The position numbers and the translations under genes are program-made. From a virus: a stretch of DNA of 27,998 bases. Positions 1-6,365 of the stretch are shown piece after piece (position 1 is the first letter of the stretch; the number at the start of each line of letters is the position of its first letter). The notes below the pieces were generated by a model. The model was not told where the DNA came from and ran no database searches. It was given only the letters and a program-made list of their open reading frames with translations. The DNA lies in IMG/VR virus record IMGVR_UViG_3300025127_005055, positions 1 to 27,998 of that record; one strand, given 5' to 3'.

Positions 1-349
1 GTTCCATGATATCTTTTTGTCGCCAATGCTCGAAGTCTATATCTACATCTGGTAAGTCATCACGCAGTGGGTTTAAGAAACGTGCAACAGGTATGTTCCA
101 TTTTACAGGATCTACATCTGTTATTCCTAACAAGTAACACACAAGAGATGATCCTGCTGATCCTCTTGTCATGTGTTTTACATCTTGTGTTATGTCTATG
201 ATATCGCAAATTTTTAAGAAGTATTCTGTGAATCTTTGTTTTAATATTAATTCAAATTCTTCTGCGAGTCTTTGTTGGTACACTTCACCGTTGGGCATTT
301 GCCTTTTAAAACGTTCAGTGAGCCTTTGTATATTTTCTAAATCTTTCAT
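1..349 (-). CDS. DNA polymerase III alpha (DnaE)-like protein, N-terminal part, runs off the left edge
   Basis: The open frame starts at ATG 349 and is still open at base 1, giving 116 complete codons. A possible SD (AGAGG) precedes the start. The translation resembles the palm region of bacterial replicative polymerase DnaE: an 'EYFLKICDII' segment (about residues 42-51), a glycine/serine motif RGSAGSSLVCYLLGITDVDP (62-81), RFLNPLRDDL (90-99) and the catalytic aspartate motif PDVDIDF (100-106), in the order seen in DnaE. The PHP exonuclease domain that precedes this in cellular DnaE is absent, since only about 60 residues lie before the RGSAG motif. The family call is firm for this segment; polymerase activity is unproven because the rest lies outside the window. 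A second DnaE-like gene lies at 6355-6921. Confidence 0.75.
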   Translation of the reverse strand, partial: MKDLENIQRLTERFKRQMPNGEVYQQRLAEEFELILKQRFTEYFLKICDIIDITQDVKHMTRGSAGSSLVCYLLGITDVDPVKWNIPVARFLNPLRDDLPDVDIDFEHWRQKDIME

Positions 350-373
350 TGTTTGCCTCTTTGCCTAAAACAA

Positions 374-381
374 TATTTATG
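374..381 (-). promoter_or_regulatory. possible late-type promoter element CATAAATA
   Basis: CATAAATA on the minus strand lies 24 bases before the ATG of the left-edge DnaE-like gene. It resembles the T4 late promoter core TATAAATA. The spacing leaves a short leader containing an AGAGG ribosome-binding site. It lacks the CC that precedes the other three minus-strand copies, so this is a weaker call. Confidence 0.3.
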
Positions 382-399
382 TTTAGAAACTTATTGGAT

Positions 400-1245
400 T
401 TATGATTTTGGTAAAATGGTCAAGCCGTAATATGCCATGAAAGGTGCAAGGAATGTGCCATCACCTAGTTCTTCAGAACTCCACTGAATACTAGTTAAAC
501 AATTAAAAACTTTTTGTCTTTCTAGACCTGAAGGATAATATAAATCATTTATTTTTGAAATACTGTCTACACTATAATCTTTTAACACACCCGGAACTAA
601 AGATATCACAGGCACTCCTTCTCTTAATGCTTCTGTTACAGCCATGGTGTGTAAACTAATAACGCAATATATGTTGTCCAAAGAATCACAAAAACCTCGT
701 GAACCTCTAGATTTCTTGTTTCCTTTTTTTCTTATTTTTATAGGTCTATTAGTGTATTTCTTAACTTCAGTTTCAACTTCGGCTATCCATTCGTCAACAG
801 ACTTTTTAATTCCATAAAAGTCTAATCCATTTTGACTAGGAGCAACAATGTACACTTGCTCACCTTTTTGCCATTTTTTGATTGGCATATTAAATTTATT
901 GAACCGTGCATTATCATATCCTTGTTTGATTTTAGTCACTTGATTTTCATTAAAGCAAACCCGCCAAAACTTTGGCTTCCACCAATTACAATAACCTTTT
1001 TCAACGTTAATATAATCTATTCCTTTGGCTTCTAATTTTTGATGTATCCTTGGATCTTCATGTCCACCAACCCCGCCAAGTATGACCAAATCATCTTTTG
1101 TAATATCAGCATCTGCACTTACAACCATAGGCAAATAAAATTTACGTGAAATATTTTTTGCAATCCATGTTGAAGTTTCAGTTGACGTTCCTGTATCTAA
1201 ATCTTTTGGAACAACTACTCTTGAATATGTTTTATTCATTTTCAT
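400..1245 (-). CDS. glycosyltransferase-like protein (GT-B/capsule-type family), isolated copy
   Basis: A protein of about 281 aa. Its C-terminal half shares a pattern with the genes at 16088, 15141 and 13482: a beta strand (VYIVAPSQ), a 'W..E...EVKKYTNRPIKIR' helix-strand, then a strand-loop 'YCVISLHTMAVTEALREGVPVI' region and a late W..EEL..G motif. This is like the nucleotide-binding half of GT-B or capsule-polysaccharide transferases, and the closest relative in the window is the 16088 gene. The start is placed at ATG 1245 (ATG 1239 is also possible; 1248 would be TTG). The gene overlaps the end of gp41 by 14 bases, so it is probably co-translated with the helicase, far from the main glycan block. 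The sugar and the acceptor are unknown. Confidence 0.5.
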   Translation of the reverse strand: MKMNKTYSRVVVPKDLDTGTSTETSTWIAKNISRKFYLPMVVSADADITKDDLVILGGVGGHEDPRIHQKLEAKGIDYINVEKGYCNWWKPKFWRVCFNENQVTKIKQGYDNARFNKFNMPIKKWQKGEQVYIVAPSQNGLDFYGIKKSVDEWIAEVETEVKKYTNRPIKIRKKGNKKSRGSRGFCDSLDNIYCVISLHTMAVTEALREGVPVISLVPGVLKDYSVDSISKINDLYYPSGLERQKVFNCLTSIQWSSEELGDGTFLAPFMAYYGLTILPKS

Positions 1246-2677
1246 CAAGGTTCTTTAAGAAGTCCCTTAATTTAGTCTGATCTGTGTTGTCAGTGTTCAC
1301 TCTGCCTACTGTGTCACCTTTTCTTGGATCTGGTGGAGTAATTTCTTTTGGAGCAGATGCGTCTTCAGTGATTGTGGAAGTTTGTTTTAATGAATTATAG
1401 ATTGTACTTTTACGTTTGTCAAACTCTTGATATTCTGCATCATCGCCTAAGTCTCTAATACGCAAACTGTCCACATCAAATTCTAAATCAATTTTCATAC
1501 CAACACCGCTAGAACTTCTTGTTTTCATTAATTGTATTTGATATCTACCACGTTCTCTCATTGCTCTACTTGTGAATATACCAAACACGTTGTCAGCAGT
1601 TTGTATTTTACTTAAACCACCTGCTATGTGCGAATGATCAAACTCTATTTCTTCTACTGCACCTCTGTTTAACTGTGATGCTGTTACAAATATTACATTT
1701 AATTCCATAGCCAAGTTTCTTAATTCTTCTGAAACAAATTTATCTTTAACAAATAAATCACTTGGACTTACTTTTTTGTTCATGGGCATCATCAAATCTA
1801 AATAATCAACTAGTACAACATCTAGTTTTGTTCCTGTTTTAATTTCATATTCTTTAATATAACTTCTCAAATCATTTGTAGTTTTACCACTTGGCATATA
1901 TTTTATTTGGAACTTACCTGATTTTTTACCAAGTAATTTAACTTTCATTTCTACGCCATCTAAGTCTTTAAATATTTCTTTTGTTGGAACATCTGTCAAC
2001 ATCGAATCCACCCTCATACTTACAAGTGGTTCGCTCAATTCAAAAGTAATGTATGCAACGTTCATGCCATTCAACACCCAGTTACAACCTAAGTTTGCAA
2101 GAAACAAAGACTTACCTGCACCTGATCCTCCTGCAAAAATATTCAGTTCACCTTTGTTAAATCCACCAAACAATCTTTTATCTAGTGTTGCCCAACCTGT
2201 GCTGACTTGACCATTTTGATTTTTCAATCCCATTAGTCTTGCTTTAGGATCTGCAAAGTAATCTGTTCCTATATCTTTGTGTAATCCAATCTGCACTGCC
2301 TTTTTAACCAAATCTTCAACCGGACCATATTCACCTTTTTCAAGCATATCAGCAGATTTCAATATTGCTCTTTCTAAACTTTTATGTCTAACAAAAGTTT
2401 CAAAGTCATTTAGTAACCAGTCGAAATGTTCTTCTGTAAGTTGTTCAGTTTGTTTCAGATCAACACTACAAGATTTATTAACAATGTCATATGTTGGCAA
2501 CTGATTATAATCAGTTACATATTTGTTTATGAACTGTGCTGTGTCTTGAAGTTTTCTGTCAAACAATGAATGATCAAATATAGATTGGCAACGCACGAAT
2601 GTTTCTGCGTTTTGCAACATCATTTCTAGATACAACTTTTGTATGTCATATCCATAATCTTTATTCTGTTTTGCCAT
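1232..2677 (-). CDS. gp41: replicative DNA helicase gp41 (DnaB-like)
   Basis: 481 aa, close to T4 gp41 (475 aa). It forms the hexameric 5'-3' helicase that unwinds the fork and works with primase gp61. The C-terminal RecA-like ATPase domain has Walker A GGSGAGKS (residues 183-190), Walker B VVLVDYLDLM (287-296), and a SQLNRG motif (334-339) typical of DnaB-type helicases. The N-terminal 150 residues form the helical collar domain. The start is set at ATG 2677 (MAKQNKDYG) rather than the longer TTG-initiated frame at 2734: a consensus promoter (TTGACA-17-TATAAT) sits just upstream, and the -10 ends 7 bases before this ATG. The gene overlaps the carbamoyltransferase stop by 17 bases. Confidence 0.93.
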   Translation of the reverse strand: MAKQNKDYGYDIQKLYLEMMLQNAETFVRCQSIFDHSLFDRKLQDTAQFINKYVTDYNQLPTYDIVNKSCSVDLKQTEQLTEEHFDWLLNDFETFVRHKSLERAILKSADMLEKGEYGPVEDLVKKAVQIGLHKDIGTDYFADPKARLMGLKNQNGQVSTGWATLDKRLFGGFNKGELNIFAGGSGAGKSLFLANLGCNWVLNGMNVAYITFELSEPLVSMRVDSMLTDVPTKEIFKDLDGVEMKVKLLGKKSGKFQIKYMPSGKTTNDLRSYIKEYEIKTGTKLDVVLVDYLDLMMPMNKKVSPSDLFVKDKFVSEELRNLAMELNVIFVTASQLNRGAVEEIEFDHSHIAGGLSKIQTADNVFGIFTSRAMRERGRYQIQLMKTRSSSGVGMKIDLEFDVDSLRIRDLGDDAEYQEFDKRKSTIYNSLKQTSTITEDASAPKEITPPDPRKGDTVGRVNTDNTDQTKLRDFLKNLDENE

Positions 2678-3671
2678 GTTCCTTATTATACCACATTTCG
2701 TTTGAATTGTCAATGTGCTTATGATATTTGGCAAGTACAGCGCCTATGCAACTGCCAGGATCTCCAGGATTTTTTGGAACCCATATGTCATCCCAAACAG
2801 ATTCTAATTTGCCTACTGCTGTCTTATTCAATGCACAACCACCTACCAAAATTATGTTTGATGTTTTAATGTTCATTTGTATCCATGAACTTGCACACAT
2901 TAACACTTGTTCAAAAATGTGTTGAGTAGTTGCGGCAATGTCTGCCAAATCTTGTTCTGTGTTTAATTCTGGTCTCCACCAATTGCAACCTCTGTGAAAA
3001 TTTATTCTTGTTTTAAAAGGCATTCTTGTTTCAACTAATTCTTCCATAAACATTCTGTAATATTTTCTCCAATAACCTTTTTTAGCAAGTTGTTCAAATT
3101 TATGCTCTTCTGCATTTGCTTTGAGACCAACTCTCTGAGTCATTGCTGAATAAAATAAACCAATGCTATGTGGGTAATTTTGTGTGTATTTCTTTTCTAG
3201 TTTGTTACCATGTCCATGCCATATTGTAAACGTTTCAAACTCTCCTATACTATCTAAAACTACAACTGCGGCATCTTTATATGGGGAAGTGTAATATCCA
3301 TATGCGGCATGACTCTCATGATGATCAACATATTCTATTGGCACATGATGAATGCCTGCTTTACCTAAAAACTTTTTAATATTGTTTTCTTTCCAATTCC
3401 AACCTTGACCCGCTATCAGTTGACGCATAGTTTTTTTGAAAGGTTTTTCATAAAAATATATCTTAGCAGGGAAGGCCCATTTAGGATTTGCTCTTACTTC
3501 TGCCATCAGTTTAGGACAAAGTGTAGGATCTCCAGGTATACCGCTGAAGTCCTTAGACATTCCTGCCCATTTTAATTTTAAATGATAGTGATCTGTTAGT
3601 CCTGCTACTCTCCATTCCATCACGGCAAGACTGGCATCGTGATTATTTCCTGTTACTCCCCAAACTATCAT
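2661..3671 (-). CDS. NodU/CmcH-type carbamoyltransferase, Kae1-like domain only
   Basis: 336 aa. It has the N-terminal (Kae1-like) domain motifs of the NodU/CmcH/TobZ O-carbamoyltransferases in order: GVTGNNHDASLAV (residues 5-17), metal-site HHESHAA (117-123), VLDSIGE (138-144), IGLFYSAMTQRVG (about 170-182), EEHKFEQLAKKG (188-199), GGCALN near residue 278, and WVPKNPGDPGSCIGAVL near 300-316. Family members are usually about 550-600 aa because a YrdC-like C-terminal domain makes carbamoyl-adenylate; here the protein stops right after the GAxL motif. Known activities are carbamoylation of sugars or antibiotics, and of 5-hydroxymethylcytosine by some phage members. The substrate here is not known. 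ATG 3671 has a good SD (TAGGAG). Confidence 0.85.
   Translation of the reverse strand: MIVWGVTGNNHDASLAVMEWRVAGLTDHYHLKLKWAGMSKDFSGIPGDPTLCPKLMAEVRANPKWAFPAKIYFYEKPFKKTMRQLIAGQGWNWKENNIKKFLGKAGIHHVPIEYVDHHESHAAYGYYTSPYKDAAVVVLDSIGEFETFTIWHGHGNKLEKKYTQNYPHSIGLFYSAMTQRVGLKANAEEHKFEQLAKKGYWRKYYRMFMEELVETRMPFKTRINFHRGCNWWRPELNTEQDLADIAATTQHIFEQVLMCASSWIQMNIKTSNIILVGGCALNKTAVGKLESVWDDIWVPKNPGDPGSCIGAVLAKYHKHIDNSNEMWYNKEHGKTE
2685..2713 (-). promoter_or_regulatory. sigma70-type promoter for gp41
   Basis: The minus strand reads TTGACA (2713-2708), a 17-base spacer, then TATAAT (2690-2685), a perfect consensus match. It lies inside the 3' end of the carbamoyltransferase gene. The expected transcription start, about 7 bases after the -10, falls within 0-2 bases of the gp41 ATG at 2677. 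This predicts a leaderless transcript. Confidence 0.8.
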
Positions 3672-3678
3672 GTTTCTC

Positions 3679-3813
3679 CTATTTGTATATAAACGGGTCT
3701 CTCTTTTGTAATTCTCTTATTTTTTTCTTGTATTTGATATAATTTACAAGTTTTCTAATAGGAGAGGTTACAAAATAGTAAACCTTTTTTAATAATTCTT
3801 TTACGCGAACCAT
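3679..3813 (-). CDS. small basic protein, 44 aa, unknown function
   Basis: ATG 3813 opens a 44-codon frame ending in TAG at 3681-3679. An SD (GAGG) lies upstream within the primase gene. The product begins MVRVKELLKKVYYF, is rich in Lys, Tyr and Ile, and ends KRDPFIYK. It overlaps the last 13 bases of the primase gene in another frame and ends 7 bases before the carbamoyltransferase ATG, so it fills the only gap in this operon. Lysine-rich amphipathic helices flanking VTSPIRK suggest membrane or nucleic-acid contact, but no family is recognised. Confidence rests on the SD, the fit between neighbours and the protein-like composition. Confidence 0.6.
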   Translation of the reverse strand: MVRVKELLKKVYYFVTSPIRKLVNYIKYKKKIRELQKRDPFIYK

Positions 3814-4805
3814 TTTTTCATCCTCAGTTTAATTTTAAGTTGTGACTCTTCAGCATTCTTCACTATTGTGTATAAAGTGTATAGTCTACCATATTTACGC
3901 ACGGCATCATTAACATCTTTTACATCTTGGCTCCACTCAGGCATACTTACACTCCAACCTGCCTCAATACTGTCATGTACTAATTTTTGACCTGCTTCAT
4001 CTCTGTCAGGAACAACTATTACGTGTTTGCCTAAACTGTTCAACAATGCTGTTTGTTGTTCTTTCACTTCACTGCCTAGCAGTGCAACACCATCAATAGC
4101 AATAGCATCAATTGGCCCTTCAACAGCAACCACATATTTTCTATCATCATTTTGTTCATCAATGTTAAACACATACCCTGGTTGTTGTTCGGACAGATAC
4201 TTAACTTTGCTTTCAACTGTTTTTCTTGCTGTGTATCCTACAATTTTTTCTCTATAATAGAAAGGAATAATTAATCTATCTTTAAAGCCTACTTCTGGAC
4301 TCCAATAAAATTCATAATCATTTAGAGTCATTTTTCTTTCCATGATATATTCCAGCACCTTAAACAAGTTAGGATCCATACCACTCGGTTCTAATTCTTT
4401 GTATGTTGCCCATTCATGTATAGGCTTAGACTTTGCTGGAAGTTCTTTTGTTTCAAACTTAGGTAAACTTATAATTGATTTGTATCCAACTGTATCAGTT
4501 TTTGTTTGCAGTGCCTGAAGTGCCAATTTTGTAATTACATCATCTGGAACATTTAGCCATCGCATAAACTTTTTCATTTTGTAAGAAATGTTTCTGCCTA
4601 TACGCCAACTTGTTTTGAATCCACAGTTGAAACAATGATAACTTACACCTTCTTCTGCATTTGCAATCAATCCACCTCTTTGTCTTGTGTCAGGAGTTGT
4701 ACCATTATGCTCACAACATGGAGCATTAAAAGCCAACCAACCACTTGGCGTTTGTTTCCGTTTTGCAGGCAAGTAAATTTGTAATGCATCAAAGACAATA
4801 TTCAT
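3801..4805 (-). CDS. gp61: DNA primase gp61
   Basis: 334 aa, close to T4 gp61 (342 aa). It makes the short RNA primers for lagging-strand synthesis in complex with gp41 helicase. An N-terminal zinc-binding region has C30/C31-x-H33 and C58-x2-C61 (HCFNCGF). The catalytic TOPRIM region has VVAVEGPIDAIAIDG (about 225-239; acidic E229) and VVPDRDEAG (264-272). The ATG at 4805 lies 6 bases after the -10 of a strong promoter, so the message may be leaderless. Helicase gp41 follows two genes downstream, so primosome genes are grouped. Confidence 0.92.
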   Translation of the reverse strand: MNIVFDALQIYLPAKRKQTPSGWLAFNAPCCEHNGTTPDTRQRGGLIANAEEGVSYHCFNCGFKTSWRIGRNISYKMKKFMRWLNVPDDVITKLALQALQTKTDTVGYKSIISLPKFETKELPAKSKPIHEWATYKELEPSGMDPNLFKVLEYIMERKMTLNDYEFYWSPEVGFKDRLIIPFYYREKIVGYTARKTVESKVKYLSEQQPGYVFNIDEQNDDRKYVVAVEGPIDAIAIDGVALLGSEVKEQQTALLNSLGKHVIVVPDRDEAGQKLVHDSIEAGWSVSMPEWSQDVKDVNDAVRKYGRLYTLYTIVKNAEESQLKIKLRMKKWFA

Positions 4806-4811
4806 GCATTA

Positions 4812-4840
4812 ATAATATAACCTTTTGGTTAAAAAGTCAA
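4812..4840 (-). promoter_or_regulatory. sigma70-type promoter for primase gp61
   Basis: TTGACT (4840-4835), 17 bases, TATTAT (4817-4812), then TAATGC and the ATG at 4805. The spacer contains a perfect inverted repeat TAACC-AAAA-GGTTA (4831-4818), a possible operator. The first 18 bases, TTGACTTTTTAACCAAAA, are repeated exactly in the promoter at 13465-13493. Confidence 0.78.
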
Positions 4841-5647
4841 TTAATTTCGAACTAAAACTTTGGTAATTTTATTTTGAAACACATTATCCACCTGGATAGT
4901 GCTAGTGTGTTTGATTCTTAAGTTGCTGTACACACCATTGAAGTTTACGTATTTTAGTGTGTCAGAACTTGTTGCTGTGAAAGTATCTATGTCCACCCAA
5001 AATGTAGATACAGTTGGACTGTTTTCTAAAGTACCTTGTATTACTATGTCACCTTCTGCACCGTCCAAATAATATGCAACAGTGTGAAGTGCCGAATTAC
5101 CATTTATGGCTGGTTGAGCAGGAATATTTTCTGAATAGAATATATCAGATGCTCCTTGGTCCTGTGTAAATGTCGTGACTGATGTAGAATCTAAAGGACC
5201 TGGAAATTCATCTTTTGATACAAAAATAGTTCCTTTTGCATCAAAGTTTGTGCCTGAATGTAAAATAGTTTTGGAGTTATCGCTTGTTTTGTGTAAAAAT
5301 ACTGAATAAGAAAGATACTGTGATGGAATATTTAAAAGGTCATTTTCACTAATTGTAATTGTAAAGTGACCAACTTTGCTTGGAGTTGATGTTTCAAGTA
5401 TAGTGCCATCTCTTTCAACTATTAATCTATTGTTTTCATCATACAATTTAAATTTAGGTGTGTAAGTATTCAGTATGCTAACAGGCTTTTGATCCGCATT
5501 AAGCACATTAAATTGAATAGATGTGTCTATTCCACGATATACATTGACATTTCTTTGATACACAGTTCTATACTCCGTTACTTCGCCAGCCAGATTCGCT
5601 GTCAGGCTTACACTGTTATTTAATAAATATTTTGGCACAAGTTGCAT
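4841..5647 (-). CDS. probable virion protein, beta-rich (baseplate/fibre-type)
   Basis: 268 aa from ATG 5647 (MQLVPKYLLNNSVSL). The longer frame upstream, to 5770, is not used because it would overlap the divergent plus-strand gene. The first 140 residues (VYRGIDTSIQFNVLNADQKPV, then TPKFKLYDENNRL) look like the immunoglobulin-like N-terminal domain of phage baseplate/host-attachment proteins (BppU-like). The C-terminal 80 residues (VAYYLDGAEGDIVIQGTLE, then W..DIDTF) form a second beta sandwich common in marine phage structural proteins. A late-type AATAAATA element 20 bases before the start agrees with a structural role. The exact position in the virion is not determined. Confidence 0.55.
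   Translation of the reverse strand: MQLVPKYLLNNSVSLTANLAGEVTEYRTVYQRNVNVYRGIDTSIQFNVLNADQKPVSILNTYTPKFKLYDENNRLIVERDGTILETSTPSKVGHFTITISENDLLNIPSQYLSYSVFLHKTSDNSKTILHSGTNFDAKGTIFVSKDEFPGPLDSTSVTTFTQDQGASDIFYSENIPAQPAINGNSALHTVAYYLDGAEGDIVIQGTLENSPTVSTFWVDIDTFTATSSDTLKYVNFNGVYSNLRIKHTSTIQVDNVFQNKITKVLVRN
5622..5629 (+). promoter_or_regulatory. possible late promoter element for the plus-strand gene
   Basis: AATAAATA on the plus strand lies 55 bases before the ATG at 5685. By eye it is the only plus-strand ATAAATA in the window, and it lies upstream of the only plus-strand gene. It sits inside the 5' end of the divergent virion gene. Confidence 0.35.
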
Positions 5648-5667
5648 AATCTTTAATAATTTTAATG

Positions 5668-5677
5668 TATTTATTGG
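5668..5677 (-). promoter_or_regulatory. late-type promoter CCAATAAATA for the virion protein
   Basis: CCAATAAATA on the minus strand ends 20 bases before ATG 5647. The core matches the T4-like late element (N/T)ATAAATA read by the phage sigma gp55. The same 10-mer occurs at 18656-18665 and 24194-24203, each directly upstream of a gene start. Confidence 0.6.
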
Positions 5678-5684
5678 TTTAAGA

Positions 5685-6050
5685 ATGCTGTTAGACGACA
5701 TAGAAAAGAACTTTCCATTTATATCCGTAGTAGAGTACGGAGGACAGGAGTATGTGGGGGTGATAAACAATCAAGACAATGCAATTACCAGTATGTACAT
5801 ATACACAGACATACATTCTAAACTAAAAGAAGCATTTCTTGAACTGGGTGGCACATGGTGGCATGAGTCCAACAGAATGATTCCAATTGGCATATTTTTG
5901 AGACAGGAAATGGAAAAATTTAAAAATGTGTTAATGATAATGAATACAAAAGATGTATCAGTCAAACTAGGTCCAGTGACTAGTCTTGCCAATTTAGCGA
6001 TGAAACGCAGTAAACGTAAGTCCGTTCAATTGGTACGTAAGCCTAAATAA
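5685..6050 (+). CDS. conserved-type hypothetical protein, the only plus-strand gene
   Basis: 121 aa from ATG 5685. The sequence has well-formed protein character: VVEYGGQEYVGVI, a GGTWWHESNRMIPIGIFL segment, NTKDVSVKLGPVTSLANLA and a very basic tail (MKRSKRKSVQLVRKPK). It resembles a hypothetical protein I associate with T4-like marine phages, but no function is known to me. It is transcribed divergently from the virion gene (37 bases between start codons), and its TAA directly abuts the stop of the DUF2061 gene on the other strand with no spacer. No strong SD precedes the start. The basic tail suggests RNA or DNA contact (inference). Confidence 0.75.
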   Translation: MLLDDIEKNFPFISVVEYGGQEYVGVINNQDNAITSMYIYTDIHSKLKEAFLELGGTWWHESNRMIPIGIFLRQEMEKFKNVLMIMNTKDVSVKLGPVTSLANLAMKRSKRKSVQLVRKPK

Positions 6051-6365
6051 TTAATCAAATAGTAGTTTTGATAGACGTTTATTACCTTTTTTATCAAGGT
6101 AATTTTTTACTCTCTTAACTTTCCAATCTTCATAAGGAAAAACATATGTTGGGTGATCAGTCTTGTCTTTACCCCATCTAATTTTATTCCAAACTCTTTC
6201 GTGTCCGTAATACAAAAACATTTTTGTGATTACTTCTATACCTGCTATGGCACCTGCCATGCTTACTGTTCCTGTTATTAGCCATGAAATAAGAAAGGTA
6301 TCACTTGTTGCTAGGATACGCCATGATAATGTTTTTGCTAAACTTCTTCTTGCTTTACTTTTCAT
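6051..6365 (-). CDS. DUF2061 family membrane protein
   Basis: 104 aa, matching the DUF2061 pattern: R.LAKTLSWRI.ATSDT (residues 7-23), a hydrophobic span FLISWLITGTVSMAGAIAG (24-42), then EVITKMFLYYGHERVWNKIRWG (44-65). One or two membrane-embedded helices and a basic C-terminal tail are predicted. The function of the family is not established. It is the last gene of the 13458 operon and starts inside the last codons of the DnaE-like gene (11-base overlap). Confidence 0.8.
   Translation of the reverse strand: MKSKARRSLAKTLSWRILATSDTFLISWLITGTVSMAGAIAGIEVITKMFLYYGHERVWNKIRWGKDKTDHPTYVFPYEDWKVKRVKNYLDKKGNKRLSKLLFD

Noticed and set aside
2678-2734. N-terminal extension of gp41 to a TTG at 2734
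   Set aside because: The bases 2685-2713 hold a perfect sigma70 promoter and the carbamoyltransferase end; the first gp41-like residues start at ATG 2677.
5632-5660. TTGGCA-17-AATAAT sigma70-like promoter on the plus strand before the 121-aa gene
   Set aside because: Both hexamers are poor matches and the region is AT-rich, so chance is likely.
5771-5992. 73-aa minus-strand frame
   Set aside because: It is antisense to the plus-strand 121-aa gene, which has a good basic C-terminal tail and protein-like composition; the minus frame has no start site support.
6051-6120. Terminator between the convergent genes ending at 6050 and 6051
   Set aside because: There is no spacer; only a weak TCAAAAC/TTTGA pairing is present inside the DUF2061 gene end.
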